Source: Vitrella brassicaformis (lineage: Eukaryota; Sar; Vitrellaceae). Taken from it: DNA of 24,057 bases. The notes under the pieces were generated by a model. That model was given only the letters and a program-made list of their open reading frames with translations, was not told the DNA's origin and searched no databases. The position numbers were made by a program, and so were the translations under genes. The stretch lies in NCBI GenBank assembly GCA_001179505.1, contig CDMY01001064.1, positions 191,442 to 215,498 of the forward strand, written 5' to 3'. Shown here piece after piece: positions 1 to 11,448 of the stretch; within the stretch, counting starts at the first letter, position 1; every line of letters begins with the position of its first letter.

Positions 1-207
1 GGGGGGGAGCCTACATACGGATGGATGGATGGACAGCATGCTAAGCTAACGGCACCGACATTTCTTTCGCGAAATTTTCCTGCGAAATGACCTTAACGCT
101 TCTAACTCACTCAACCACTATATCACTCACTGCCTACTAGATGCCCTCCCTTTTCTTTCCATGGATGGATAGATGGATTGACGCCCGTGCCAGAGAGACC
201 CTCGCCC

Positions 208-230
208 GCCTGCCTGCCTGCCTGCCTGCC
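208..230. repeat. (TGCC)n tetranucleotide repeat
   Basis: About five tandem copies of TGCC lie in the gene-free left part of the window. Confidence 0.85.
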
Positions 231-802
231 CCATACGCAGCCCAGCGCAGCACATGGATTTTTCCAGACACGGCGGAGGCAAACCATGGCAACGGGCAGC
301 GAAGGATGCAGCACGCAGCACGGCCTTCTGGTTACTTGGCGTTTTCTAAAGCCCTTCTGTCTGTCTGTGTCCATCTAGACTCGCCCGCCCCAGACAGTCA
401 GTCGTTTCAATGGCTGTCTGTCTGTTTTCAAGACGTGCGACGGGCGGCAGACAGACAGGCGTGTGTGTGTTAGATGGATGGAGTGAAATGCAATTCCTTT
501 TTGCTGTCGTTGTTGGGCGGACGTGGGGTGGGTGGCTTTGGGGTGGTGGGAAATTGGCTGGACGCATCGGTACGCATCAATGTGAGAGCAGGCAGGCATT
601 AGCATTTTTTACGGCTTGAATGAATGGCGATGGCTTGGATGGATGAGGTACCTGACCTGACCGATGGGCGGAAGACAAGACAAGGCAAGGCTGGCCGGCT
701 GGCCGAATGGACGAGTGAATGAGTGGACGAACGATGCACCCGTGCATGTGTGTGTGTGTGCGTGTGTGCGTGTGCGTGTTAATTGCATAGAAGAAAGGGC
801 GT

Positions 803-832
803 CATCCATCATCCATCCATCCATCCATCCAT
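803..832. repeat. (ATCC)n tetranucleotide repeat
   Basis: Tandem CATC/ATCC units run into a TG-rich stretch. The reverse complement is the GGAT unit seen many times elsewhere in the window. Confidence 0.88.
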
Positions 833-1206
833 GTGTGTGTGTTGTCTTCCTTCTTTACTAGTGTCCTCCCGATCTAATTCCATTTTGCAATGGCGACAAA
901 CAATACTACTACTGCTATGGGTGGTGGTGGTGGTGGTGTGGTGCATGTGTGTTTTGTGTTCGTGTGTGTGAATGGACGCGCAAGTGTGCGTGAGCGAGCC
1001 GGTGAGGGAGGGCGTGGCGTGCGTCTGTCCGAAACAATGCATGAATGGATGGATGGATGGGTGGATCTTTACTTACACGAAAGAGAGGGAGGGGGACGGC
1101 CCAGGGCAGGTGAGGTGCCAATGACGGCCTGCAGCAAAGGAAGGAAGGTCTGACGGTAGATTTTTGACGCGGTCAGAGAGAGGTGGGCCTGCCCTGTAGA
1201 TGAATG

Positions 1207-1252
1207 GCTGTCTGTCTGTCTGTCTGTCTTGAGGATACTGTCTGTCTGTCTG
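1207..1252. repeat. Two blocks of (CTGT)n repeat
   Basis: Two runs of CTGT (1207-1229 and 1238-1252) are separated by a few unrelated bases. CTGT is among the commonest simple repeats in this window and also occurs inside introns. Confidence 0.88.
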
Positions 1253-1792
1253 CCGATTGGTTCGGAGAGCTGGCGTGGCAACAAGGGCGGGGCAGTGCAG
1301 GGCCGGCCTGTCGGACCGATGGCTGTAGTGGCCCTGCCCCTGCCCGCCCGCCCGGTCGTTTGTCTGTCGCCCAGCTATGCTCACGGACTGTCTCACTCGC
1401 CTCGCCTCCATCTGTCTTTGTCGCATCATTGTGGATGTGTGGTATGGCCACCACCGTCTTTCTCACACGCCGATGGGCAGGCAGCTCCCTCCACACATCC
1501 ATCCCTCCCAGCATCAATGCGTTGGTACCATTCCATTACGTGTCAAGTGCTAGCTAGTGTCGCTCTCTCCCTGCATGCCTGTCTGTCTGTCTGCCCGTCT
1601 GCCTGTGTGTCGCTGTGTGTCGTGGCTGTATGCGCGTCGATTTGTCTGGACGTCGCTGATGCGCTGATGCGCTGCATTGCATTGCGTGCCATCCACCATG
1701 CCACCTATCACGTCAGTCAGTCACAGTCATCCGTCACGCTATGCTACTCACCCACCTGTTGATATCAGTCAGTGCACTGCAGCCATCACACA

Positions 1793-1814
1793 CTCACACA
1801 CACACACACACACG
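1793..1814. repeat. (CA)n microsatellite
   Basis: About ten CA dinucleotides occur in the gene-free left region. Confidence 0.85.
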
Positions 1815-2505
1815 TGTAGTTACCAACACACTCAGAGAGCGATGCACTGTAGACGTAGTGCGGTGCCGTTGTGGGCGATGGGAGAGGATACCTACCTACC
1901 GAGAGCAGGGGAAGAGGACAGGAGAGGACAGGTGAGGCGAGGTGAGGTGTAGAGAAGGGGCAGCCGATCGCATCGCGGCTCCCATTCAGTCATTCCCCAT
2001 GGGTGTCGTCACGTGTCGTGTGCAGTGCCAGCCAGTGAGTGACAAGGGATGGATGGCTGGCTGCTAAGATTTTTCAGCTCTCTCTGTCGTGTCTGGCTGT
2101 CTGTCTGCCTGTCGTATTCTTCTCACGTTGGACTCTCCACACGCTGGCTGCACGCTAGGCCTTTCTGGATCGCTTGCTCGCTCGACTGGCTGGCTGACTC
2201 GTCTGTCTGTCTTCGCTCGTCGGTGTGTGTGTCGATTTCGATTGGTACAGACAGGATGGCAATGTGTGTGATGTAGGTGACATACATGCCAATGGCATGC
2301 ATGGGTGGTGTGGTGTGTGAATGCGTGTCTGCATCATGCATGATGTGTGGGTGCACAATTTGTCCCTCTATGGCCGGCATTGCATACAAACGTGTCATCA
2401 TGTGATAATGGTGGACCGACGGACGGACACACGCAGGTACCTCAAGAATAGATGCTTAGCAGTCGTACCCAACGGTCGCCAAAATAATAGTACGCGGCGT
2501 CAGCG

Positions 2506-4268
2506 ATGATGTGGAGGTGCGTGTGCGCGGGGGCCTTTGCGCTGACCCTCCTCTCCTCAGGTAGGCCCACAAATCAGATGTCCTCTGATGCTCTTCGTCG
2601 ATTCCTTTCCGTCATTCTCTCGGCAGGTGTGGCGCAGCAGGCTGACGCAGCTGTGAAAACGCCCGAACGTGACCCCGGTGCGTGTGCCACCACGGCACAA
2701 GAACGAAAAATTGTGTGTCTGCTTCCGTGTCCCGTGTGTCATCCCCAGTGCGTGTGAGCTGCCCGCCGGCACGGCATCTCAACCTCAAGGCCCCTGTGGG
2801 CGGCTCGGCCATCCACACACTCAGTGGTCGCGGCAACTTCATCAGGATACACCAGAGCTACCTCAGCAGCATCACAGGAGTACTGACAACGAGCTTCAAG
2901 GTCTATGACGGCACCGCTGGCAGCGGGGAGACGGCCACGGCCGCCGCACCGCTGCCGGGCTCCGACGGCAAGCTCAGGCTGGCGCAGCAGCTCAAGAGCA
3001 GAAAGATATTCTTCGAGGTCAGCAAGCCAGCCAGCCATGTGGCGGGTGTTGTCTGTCCCTCACTGGTACATTGATTGATTTGTGTAGCCTGCGGAGGAGG
3101 TCACCCTACTGGACGGATCCAGCGACACCGGCGGCTCTCTAGGGCTCGAGTGCCTCGACAGGGCTGTGAGCGGCACGACGGAGAAACGAAACATCACATT
3201 CGCCATAGGTAGGGGGGTTACCTAAGGGGATGAGTCGGTCGATGGGAATGGGCTCATCTGTCCGTGTGTGTGCAGGTTATGACATTGAGATAGATGGCCT
3301 GGTCACTTCCCTGGCGGCGGAAGTGACCTGCACCGCTAGATTCACTTGCGGTAAGCACGTGGGTGGTGGGGTGTGCGTCGCCGGGTGTACTAGCTGCTTC
3401 TGTCTGTCTGTCTGTCTGTGTTGATGTTTTGCTGGCGTGACCCAGAGGGCGACGCCATCAAGAAGAAGAAGGTACCACGCGCGCCACGTCCGGGGGCAAT
3501 TGGCAATTGGCCGCTCCCATGCCTGTCTGTATGTTCTTCGGCCTTCATTCATTCAGGAGGATCTGGTGCGTCAGATGAGGGGTCTGAAGTGTCACCGGCT
3601 CAAAAAGGTCAAGAATAGCCCCTTCACCAGCGGCTTCGTGGAGGTGGACTGCACCGCCGCCGACTGCTCACTACCAGAGTATGTAATTGATGTAGATACC
3701 GATGATCTTCACACACCACACCACACCATACCACACCCTCCCCTCCCCTGTGCATGCCCACAACCGTGTCTACAAACACAGGTATTCTGGTGACAACTGG
3801 CGGGAGATAGAGGAGCCTTTGTCGCCAGCGGCCCTCGAGGGCATCCTGTCACGGCAGGCCGCCACCGAGGCGCCACAAGAGCAGGAAGCAGAGGCCACAC
3901 AAGCACCGGGTGAAGCCAGTGACAATGGCGACGCTGATGCTGCCATGGGCGGCTCGTCATCGGTCCAGCGAGGGTTGGTGTGCAGGGGGGTCAAGAGGAT
4001 GCGGCGCACCGAGCAAGGACAGCTGATGGTGGCCGACTGCATGGAAGTCGACTGCAGCTCGCCACAGGTGATTGGTTCATTGACTGAGTGCGTGAGGCCG
4101 TGAGACGGTCAGGTGGAGTTCTTGTGTGTGTGTCTCTCTCCTGTCCTGTTGTGTGTGTCTCCTCTCCAGTACAAGGGATGGGAGGAGCATGAGGTGGATC
4201 TCCCTGAGAGGCAAGTGACGCACCTGCTCACCACCAGTGACGACTCGGACATACTGACACTCGTCTAG
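2506..4268 (+). CDS. Secreted protein of unknown family with duplicated cysteine motif
   Basis: I do not recognise the family. Nine exons are inferred: 2506-2560, 2627-2677, 2749-3017, 3088-3208, 3276-3350, 3446-3471, 3557-3678, 3782-4067 and 4170-4268. All junctions are GT-AG and in phase, giving 367 residues and a TAG stop. Removing intron 1 makes a clear signal peptide: a hydrophobic stretch (GAFALTLLSSGVA) followed by QQADA, a likely cleavage site. The mature part has paired cysteines (VTCTARFTC) and a motif used twice: RGLKCHRLKKVK with FVEVDC, and RGLVCRGVKRMR with CMEVDC, each followed by an acidic segment. An Ala/Glu-rich linker separates the two copies. No membrane segment is seen after the signal. 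Secretion or delivery to the endomembrane system is likely; the function is unknown. Confidence 0.72.
3399..3419. repeat. (CTGT)n repeat inside an intron
   Basis: The tract lies in the intron 3351-3445 of the secreted-protein gene, so the repeat class common between genes also occupies introns and can serve as part of the pyrimidine-rich tract. Confidence 0.8.
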
Positions 4269-4780
4269 CCAGCCACACCCAGACATATCCGTACTCTCTT
4301 GGCGCGTAGGTAGGCAGGTACGCAGGTAGGCTGTGGGTGTGTAGGGATATGTGGGTGGTTTGCGTCTCTGCGTAATTGAAGGCAAGGCAAGGCAAGAAAA
4401 GGCAAGAAAAAGCAGATAGAGAGACATGTGTATGTATGTATGTGCAGTCCGTCATGTCACGTGCGCCGTCCGGCTGTCTGTTTTTGAGTGTGTGCATTGC
4501 ATTGATTGCATTGGACTGAGTCACTACATCACACCGCATCATCTCGTCTCATTCCATCTCATCCGTCGTACAGAGTCCACCTGTGGAGGTAGGTTCATCC
4601 GCCTGCTGGAGGGGTCAGTGGGTGGGTGGGGAGAAAAGGGGGCTGGCTGGTGTGTCGATATATACCTCCATCCATTCCGCTGCTGCTGCTGCTGCTTGTC
4701 ACATACATCCACCTTGCAGGATGTTTTCTAATGGACAAGTGGGGGGAGGGAGGGAAACGGGAAAGAGACACCACACACGC

Positions 4781-4831
4781 CAGACAGACAGACAGACAGA
4801 CAGAGAGTGATGTGGATGGATGGATGGATGG
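4781..4831. repeat. (CAGA)n and (GGAT)n repeat cluster
   Basis: About six CAGA units (4781-4804) are followed by GGAT units (about 4813-4831). A related GGAC block follows at about 4876-4898. Confidence 0.85.
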
Positions 4832-5526
4832 TAGGCCTTGCGACATCCTGGTGGTGTTTGTAAGGTAGTCCCGCGATGGATGGACGGACGGACGGACCGA
4901 CTCATGCGCCCAGTGGTGTCCTGTCTTTCTTCGTGTGGTTGTGCTTGTTTGTTCGCACGAAATTGATCGCCAGAAGCGTGATGCCACCCAGCTTGTCCTT
5001 CTAGGGTGTGTGTGGCTTCAGCAGTGACTGTGGTGGGGGTGCGTGCGGGGGATGTGAGACGGACGGATGGTCGAGGGACAAGTACGGACGCAAAGCCGCT
5101 TGATTTCACTTGCTGGCTGCACGCACAGAATGTCGGTCAGGCGGTCGATCTAGTCATCTAAATCACAGACACACGGCACGAGCAACCAGAAGGTCTCGAC
5201 CAGGCAATGCCAGGCCATCCACGCATCCAAACGTGTGCACGTCTGTCTACGCGTCCATCCATCCGTCCATCCATCCACGGAGTGCTACCTATGCAGCAGA
5301 CAGCCAGCAGGAAATGGCGGTGGCTAGATCGGTCAAGTAAGTAGTGGGTCGGCGCCCTGCGTGGCTTGCTTCTACACACTCCCTCCCCCCCTCCCTCCCC
5401 ATTGCCCCCAACACGCACAGCACACATACGTTCATCTTATGAATACACGTATCGTATCTATGTATAGATGGGTGGGTGAATGGATAGATGGATAGATAGC
5501 AGCTACGGCAGGAAAAGAGTACCCTG

Positions 5527-5549
5527 ACACACACACACACACACACACT
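5527..5549. repeat. (CA)n microsatellite
   Basis: About eleven CA units lie roughly 100 bp downstream of the stop codon of the minus-strand radial-spoke gene, so probably in or near its 3' UTR. Confidence 0.85.
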
Positions 5550-5591
5550 CGTGCGACCGTCGTGTGCCATTGCCTCCCTCCGTCAATCCCT

Positions 5592-5626
5592 TCCTCCCTC
5601 CCTCCCTGTCTGTCTGTCTGTCTGTG
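5592..5626. repeat. (CCCT)n/(CTGT)n tract next to a stop codon
   Basis: CCCT units pass directly into CTGT units, ending about 25 bp beyond the stop codon (5651) of the minus-strand gene. It is probably transcribed in the 3' UTR. Confidence 0.8.
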
Positions 5627-5650
5627 TAGGTACCGTTTGTATCTCTTTAT

Positions 5651-7837
5651 TTAGATGTCCTGCAGGTCGTCGTCCTTCTCCATCTCGGCTATCTCGCTCT
5701 CCAGCGCCTTCAGGTCCACTAGCTCGGGCATCTCGCCCTCCTCCTCACCCTCCTCCTTGCCCTCCTCCTCCTCGGCAGCACCACCGCCCTCACCGCCCTC
5801 GCCCTCGCCCTCCTTCTCACCCTCACCGCCCTCAGCGGCCGCCGCGGCAGCTGCCTTGGCGGCTTCTTTCTCGGCGGCCTTGCGTTTCTTGTCCTCCTCC
5901 TTGGCCTTGATCTTGGCCTGCAGGTCCGTCTGCTCCGCCAGCAGGGCCTTCTTGCTGTCGGTGAGGGTCTTGCGCCAGGCCACGTCCGCCTGCCGCACCT
6001 TGACCAACGCCGTGAGGAAGCGGTGGAGGGCCCCCAGGGGCGGGTGGGTCTTGTCGATGTCCTCGATGGTCGGGAAGGCCTCGACGGCCGCGGCTATCTT
6101 GGCGATGCGCTGTGTGGGGTGGGTGTAGGTCTTGACGCCCGTGGGGTCGTATGCGATGAGGTCGGCGAGGGGCTGCTCGCCCCAGAGGGCGCGGGTGGGC
6201 TCCCACGATGGCTTGGTCTTGCCCGGCACCGACATGGCCGACGGGGGGTGGCCCAGCACCGTCAATGCCGTCGACACGATCGGCACGTGGAAACTCTCAC
6301 TAAGAAGCACAACAGGAGAACGGGGAATGAGGGAACCGACAGGTCTGCACACTGATCTCTCTATGCGTGTCTGTGTTGTGTGGTGTGGTGTGGTGTGGCT
6401 GACTTACGGTATCTTGTTGGTGGCGAGTTCGAGGAGGTGCGTCTGGAGGTGCTTGAGCAGCTGCGCCATGCCCTGGTAGTGGGCCTTGAGTGAGGCCACC
6501 TTCTTGGCCTCGTCCGTCACAGCGACCCCCGCCTCCTCTAGCTTAGCCATGGCCTCCTTCTCGCCCTCCTCTATCACCTCGTTGACCACCTCCAGCCCCT
6601 TGGTCACGGCCTCCTGCGCCGCCCCCACCCACCCCTCCTCCCTCTCCTTGGCGGCCTCCCACACGGCGGCCTCCTCGGTGCGGCGCAGCGCCTCCCCCAC
6701 ACTGTCGGCTATCTCCTCTATGCACCCCACTACGGATGAGGGCAGGGGCCTCGACTGGCCCAACGTGTCCAAACACAGGGCGTACTTGACCTCCACACCC
6801 GGCAACTCGGGCAGCGGGATCTCCGGGACGGCCTCCTCGGGCTCCATGGCCGCCTCGCCGCCCTCCTTCTCGCCCTCCCCGCCGCCCTCTGCACCGCCCT
6901 CCTCTCCTGCCCCTGCACCAGCGGCCTCCTTCTCGGCGGCTTTCTCGGCCTCCTCTGCCTCCTTCTCGGCGCGCTGTGCCCGCAGCTCGGCGAGCTTGGC
7001 GTCGCGCTCCTTGACGGCCTTGATGTGCTCCACTGCTATGTCGATGCCGGCCGGGGAGATGCACGACTGATAGACGATGGGGACAGCGATGAAGGAGCCC
7101 AATCGGGTCATGTCGAAGAACTTGATGGGCTGCAGGGGCGGGGTGGCGTCGAGCACGTCCTCTACGTACACCGATGGGTAGGGGCGGCCCTTGGACTTGG
7201 AGGCCTGGCCCTCGGGGGCCTCCTCCTCCTCCTGACCCTCCTCTGCGACCACCTTCTCCCACACGCGCCATGTGGCCCCCTGCCCCTGCGGCAGGCACGT
7301 GCCCACCAGGCCCTTGTGCGATGCGCTGGCATGCACGTACCGCACCACCGGCGCGGCCTTCTCCTCCTCGGTGGCAGCGGTGTCGATGCCCTCACTGTCG
7401 GTGTCGAACAGGCCCACATAGACGCCCGTGGCGTTGGTGGTCTTCTCCACACACTCGATGGCCTTCTCCCAGGCACCCTCACCAACCCACTGGGCGGTCG
7501 AGAGGAACTCCGAGAGTGCAGTGACCTCGGGGTTGGGCCAGGGGCTCCAGGGCGTGGGCGGGAAGACCGGACCCACCGCCAGAGCAGTCAGATCCTCGGC
7601 AGGAAGCTGCTGGGATGGCTGGGAGGGCTCCTCTGCGGGTGGTTTGGGCGGCCGTGAGGGCTCCTTGACGTGCTCCTTGGCGTGTGTGCGGAGCCATGTG
7701 GAGAGGAATGCGACGGCATCGACAGGCCGCTCTTTGGCTACGGCAGCGATGGCCTCGGTCAGGAGCTGCCCGACGGTGGACTGGAGGTAGTCCACGGCGC
7801 CTGAGGGGTCGTCGCTGCTACTCGATGACGACGCCAT
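5651..7837 (-). CDS. RSP2: DPY-30/GAF-domain radial spoke protein (RSP2-like)
   Basis: Two exons (7837-6408 and 6299-5651) join across a 108-nt GTAAGT...TTAG intron and give 692 residues. An in-frame TAA just upstream fixes the ATG at 7837. Residues about 15-52 form a DPY-30 dimerisation helix pair: DYLQSTVGQLLTEAI, then KERPVDAVAFLSTWL. From about residue 104 a GAF-like domain follows (WEKAIECVEKTTNATGVYVG, later LGSFIAVPIVYQ). Charged coiled coil and Gly/Glu-rich segments interrupt it, and it resumes near VKYALCLDTLG. The tail is helical, then Ala/Glu-rich and very acidic. DPY-30 plus GAF, at a length near 700, is the layout of Chlamydomonas radial spoke protein 2. The expected place is the spoke stalk/neck of motile flagella. 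Alternative: another DPY-30 axonemal protein. Confidence 0.78.
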
Positions 7838-8156
7838 CTCTCGCAATTATGCTATGCTGGCACACCTCGCCGTCAGCGTTTCACGGATCGCCATGCTCTA
7901 GGCCATGCTCGTGCGTAAACACATTTTCAAAAACGTGCTTCGTACAGAGCGGTGGCGGGTTGTTTCCGATGTGAAGGCAGCGGGGGAGTGTGCCCAGCCC
8001 ATACGCTGGCCGCCCTCTTCCTCCCTAGTGCTTCCTCCCCTATCCCTCTTCCATCTCTATCTTGAAGGTGAGCCAACAGCGCTCGTGAAGGCCAGCAGGG
8101 GTGACAATGAGACGCACACACGTATCTGATGTGTTGTTGCTGCTGTCAGGTGGAAG
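7838..8156. promoter_or_regulatory. Divergent upstream region (RSP2-like / GH47), 319 bp
   Basis: The two flanking start codons point away from each other, so both promoters must lie here. The plus-strand side ends in an acceptor-like TGCTGTCAG directly before GTGGAAG-ATG. With a donor at 8068 (GAAG/GTGAGC) this suggests an 82-nt intron (8068-8149) in the 5' UTR of the mannosidase gene. Spliced that way, an in-frame TGA precedes the ATG, which supports the chosen start. I see no clear TATA box. Confidence 0.55.
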
Positions 8157-11100
8157 ATGAGCGCCTCTGATGGCAGCGTCAGTGACGAGTCCACCGATGG
8201 TTCCAGGGGCTGGTGGCCCTTTCCTGGATGGCTACGGTTAGCGTCACCCCTGCTGCCCAGCCACCCGTCCGAGCCCCCGCTCCCCTACGTCCCTCCCTCC
8301 CTGCCCGCCCTGTCTTCTGAGGCCCCATCCACCGTCGACACACCCTCCCTCTCACGTACTGATTCGTCCACCATCCCCTTGGCCCGCGGCATCACCCACC
8401 ACCATCACGACAGGACAGCGTCAAGGTGGATACGCAGCTTCCTCCTGCCTACTTGGGCGTCCTCTGCCACAAGACGAGGCAAGACCCCACGGGCATGTGA
8501 GCGCAAGTCGGACTCGGAGGGTGCGCTGCCGTCTTCGTGCGATATGCTGCCGACGAAGGCCAAGGGAGGTGAGGGATGGATGGGCTGCCGCAAGAGGGGA
8601 TGGCTCTGGTGGAGGTCCCAGTGCCGCATCATGTTGGTGTTTGTCTTGGTCGCTGTGGTGCTTTTGAACTTGCTCTTCAACCTTGGGGTGGTGTGGCCGG
8701 GCTGGGGGCGGGGGCAAGGGGACACTGGCGAGGCAGCATCTCCAAGCGCACAGTGGCAGCTGGGCACCAGGTCCGCATCGGCCACCGACGGCGATCGTGT
8801 CAAGGGTGCTGACAAGGGTGCATCGTCGGGCGAGGAGAGGAGAGAGGTGCCACGGCCCCCTCCTGCTTTCGTCGCCAGGCGAGACCTGAGACCTGCGGAC
8901 CTCCACCGCGCACAGAAGTGCTCCGCCCACATGTCAGCCTACCTCTCGGAAGAGGACCTGTGGAGCGCATCCCTTGCACAGTGCGAAGCCTTCTCGGCCA
9001 TTGTGGACCTCAAGCAGTGCCCATTACTGTCCAATCGCTGTCTCTCGTTCTCCAACTGGCTCGACGGCGAGAACGCCATGAGGCGGCGATCGGTGAGGGA
9101 CGCCATCGAGTTCACATGGCATCAATACGAGGAGCACGCATTCGGCCGTGACGAGCTGAAGCCCATCAGCGGGTTGGGCGACGACGCGTGGGGCGGCTTC
9201 GGTGTCCTCATTGTCGATGCCCTCGACACCATTCTCCTCGCCGATCTCCCGGACGTGGCCGCGAGAGCCCTTGATTGGCTGAAGACCAAACTCACCTACG
9301 ACAAGGAGGTCAACGTGAACCTGTTCGAGACGACCATAAGGCAGCTGGGAGGCCTCCTGTCCACCTACTACCTGCTGCAGACGCCGGGCTCCCTCCAGAC
9401 AAGGCAAGAGTGCCTGGATCGGCTGCTGGATGAGGCCAAGTCGCTGGGCGGTCGGCTGTTGAAGGCGGTGCCGGAGGGGACGAGGGCTGCTGACGGGGAG
9501 GAGAAGAGGGAGTGGGGTGAGGGGCCTCTCTGGCTCGACAGCCCGCCCGCATCGGACATCAAGCTCCACAGCGGCCACAGGCAGCATCTGGCGGGCTATA
9601 CCTCTCTATCTGGTATGCAATTTCGGTTGTAGGGAGTCGGAACATCTTGTCCTGTCCTGTCCTGTCATGTGTGTCTCTTAGAGATCGGCACGATCACGCT
9701 GGAGTTCAAGACCCTCTCAGAGGCTTCTGGCGACTGCCAGTTCGCCGAGGCTGCGGACGCTGTGGTAGAGCTGATTGAGCGCAAGCGGCAGCTGAGCGTC
9801 ACGGGCCTGGCCCCCATCTTCCTCGACCCCAAGACACTCGCCACCCAGCGGGGCATCATCTCCTTGGGAGCCAGGGGCGACAGTGTGTATGAGTATTTGG
9901 CAAAGGAGTGGATCCTCACCGGTCAGTACTGCAGTCAAGGCGATGCACACCACACCACACCAGACCTCATTAGACCACACCCGTCGTCTCCTGTCTGTCG
10001 GCCTGTTGTGTTGTGCTGCCACCCACCACAGGCCGTCGCGACAAGTTGTTGGAGTCGATGGTCACCGGGTTCCTACGCAAGCTGGCCGACACCATATCGC
10101 ACACGGCACAGCCGCCCCAGCTGCCTCAGGGGTCCATGTCGGCGACCTGGGGCGAGGCTGAGGGCGGCATTGCCTACCATGATAGGGGGCTCGTCTACGT
10201 GGCGGAACTTCAAGGCTCAAAGATCGCCAAAATGGACCACTTGGTGAGTGCGGATGGGAGGGAGGCGCATGACACACACCAGCAGCAGTCACTGGTTCGT
10301 TCTTCAGGTGTGTTTTCTGCCGGGCCTGCTGATGCTCATTGCTCGCAGCGGGTTTGTCCAGCCGTCGTCCAAGAGCCCACCGAAGTGCGACATGGCATCC
10401 TTCCCGCCGGCAAGTGGCCCCTGCAGCAGTATCGACGAGGGGGGTGCTGCTTACCTGGAACGATTGGCAGATGAACTCACCAAGACGTGTGTCACCATGT
10501 ACTTCAGGACCAAATCGGGTGAGGGAGACACAGACAGGGAGACGAGCACTACCCGCACACAGACAGCATCAGCTTTCTCCCTGCTGCCACCGGTTTGTGT
10601 GCAGGATTGGCGCCTGAGATAGTTCGCTTTTCTCATGACGACATGACGGACGACAGCGGCTCGATGCACTCGTTGCTGCGGCCTGAGACGCTGGAGTCCC
10701 TCTTCTACATGGCCGAGCTCGCGCCGCACCCCGACTACTTCACTCACCCCCCGCCCCGTCCCCCGACAGGCACGGAGAGCGACGGCTTGTTCACGCTGGA
10801 GAGCATCGAGGGTGCGAGGAGGCGGCGTGATGTAGAGGACCGTGAGTATGTGGATAGGTATGGGTTGAGGTGGCGGAATTGGGGTTGGCGGATATTCCTG
10901 GCGACCGTCGCAAACGCCAAGGTGGCGCACGGATTTGCCTCTGTCGATAATGTACAGACGGTCAGTCCGTCCGTCCGTCAAGGAAAGGCAGGGAGGGAGG
11001 GGGGGAGGGAGGGAAGACAAGAGCACATCCACCGGACGCCTTGTTGTCTTTCTGGATGCAGATGCCTGTGCATCCGCGAGACAAGATGCACACCTTCTGC

Positions 11101-11448
11101 TTAGCCGAGACGTTCAAGTACCTGCTATTGCTCTTCTCGCCCCGCCGCACCCTGCCCCTCGACCGCTTCGTCCTCAACACCGAGGCCCACCCGCTGCCCA
11201 TCATGGACAATCCCACACCAGGGGGCAAGTGCGGCAGAATCGCACGGATGATGAGACACACCACCGGCACCACCGGCACCGACGCCGTCGTATCCCTCAA
11301 GGCACCGCCCATGCTGGCCCAGCTGCTCGACAAGCATGCCGGCAAGATCAGAGGCGCCAGCGGGTCACGCCATGGTGACACAGAGAGAACGTCGACAGGG
11401 CAGGCGGCACTGAGGGGAGGCCGTAGGGTGGGGGATGTTGGCCCTTGA
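8157..11448 (+). CDS. GH47 mannosyl-oligosaccharide alpha-1,2-mannosidase, type II membrane protein
   Basis: It trims alpha-1,2-linked mannose from N-glycans in the ER/early Golgi lumen. Six exons (8157-9612, 9682-9921, 10032-10243, 10308-10518, 10605-10960, 11062-11448) give 953 residues, with every junction inside or beside conserved blocks. A signal anchor lies at about 157-180 ([16 protein letters not shown]) after a long Ser/Pro-rich cytosolic tail. The catalytic domain starts near 310. It keeps the three acidic residues of the family (E391 in NLFETTIR, D552 in [11 protein letters not shown]734 in RPETLESLF), the calcium threonine T865 in NTEAHPLPI, and the disulfide cysteines in LVCFLPG and TKTCVTM. 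Arg550 matches the ER-type enzymes (Man9 to Man8B); Golgi types have Leu there. The protein is longer than usual (550-700) because of the N-terminal tail, a cysteine-bearing stem and about 80 extra C-terminal residues. Confidence 0.95.

Larger units (their letters stand above)
1..2505. other. Repeat-rich region without a recognisable gene
   Basis: I see no protein family, splice-consistent exon chain, tRNA or rRNA here. The open frames are short, occur on both strands and are mostly translations of CTGT, GGAT, TGCC and CA/TG simple repeats. The base texture matches the other spaces between genes in this window. An unrecognised non-coding RNA or a distant UTR of a gene beyond the left edge cannot be excluded by reading. 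Confidence 0.7.
4269..5650. other. Convergent intergenic region, repeat-rich
   Basis: This is the space between two converging genes. It holds CAGA, GGAT, GGAC, CA, CCCT and CTGT tracts. No open frame looks like a protein family, and no chain of exons with matching phases was found. It should contain the 3' UTRs of both flanking genes. Confidence 0.65.

Noticed and set aside
1204-1762. Open frames of 117-177 residues in the left repeat region
   Set aside because: Translations are dominated by CLSVCL-type repeats of CTGT tracts, occur in several frames at once and show no exon structure.
6486-7657. Long plus-strand open frames opposite the RSP2-like gene
   Set aside because: They are antisense shadows caused by the GC-rich, stop-poor codon usage; composition is Ser/Pro/Gly low-complexity with no family signal, while the minus strand has recognisable domains.
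8405-9587. Minus-strand open frames opposite the GH47 first exon
   Set aside because: No conserved motif; the plus strand carries an intact catalytic domain across the same bases.
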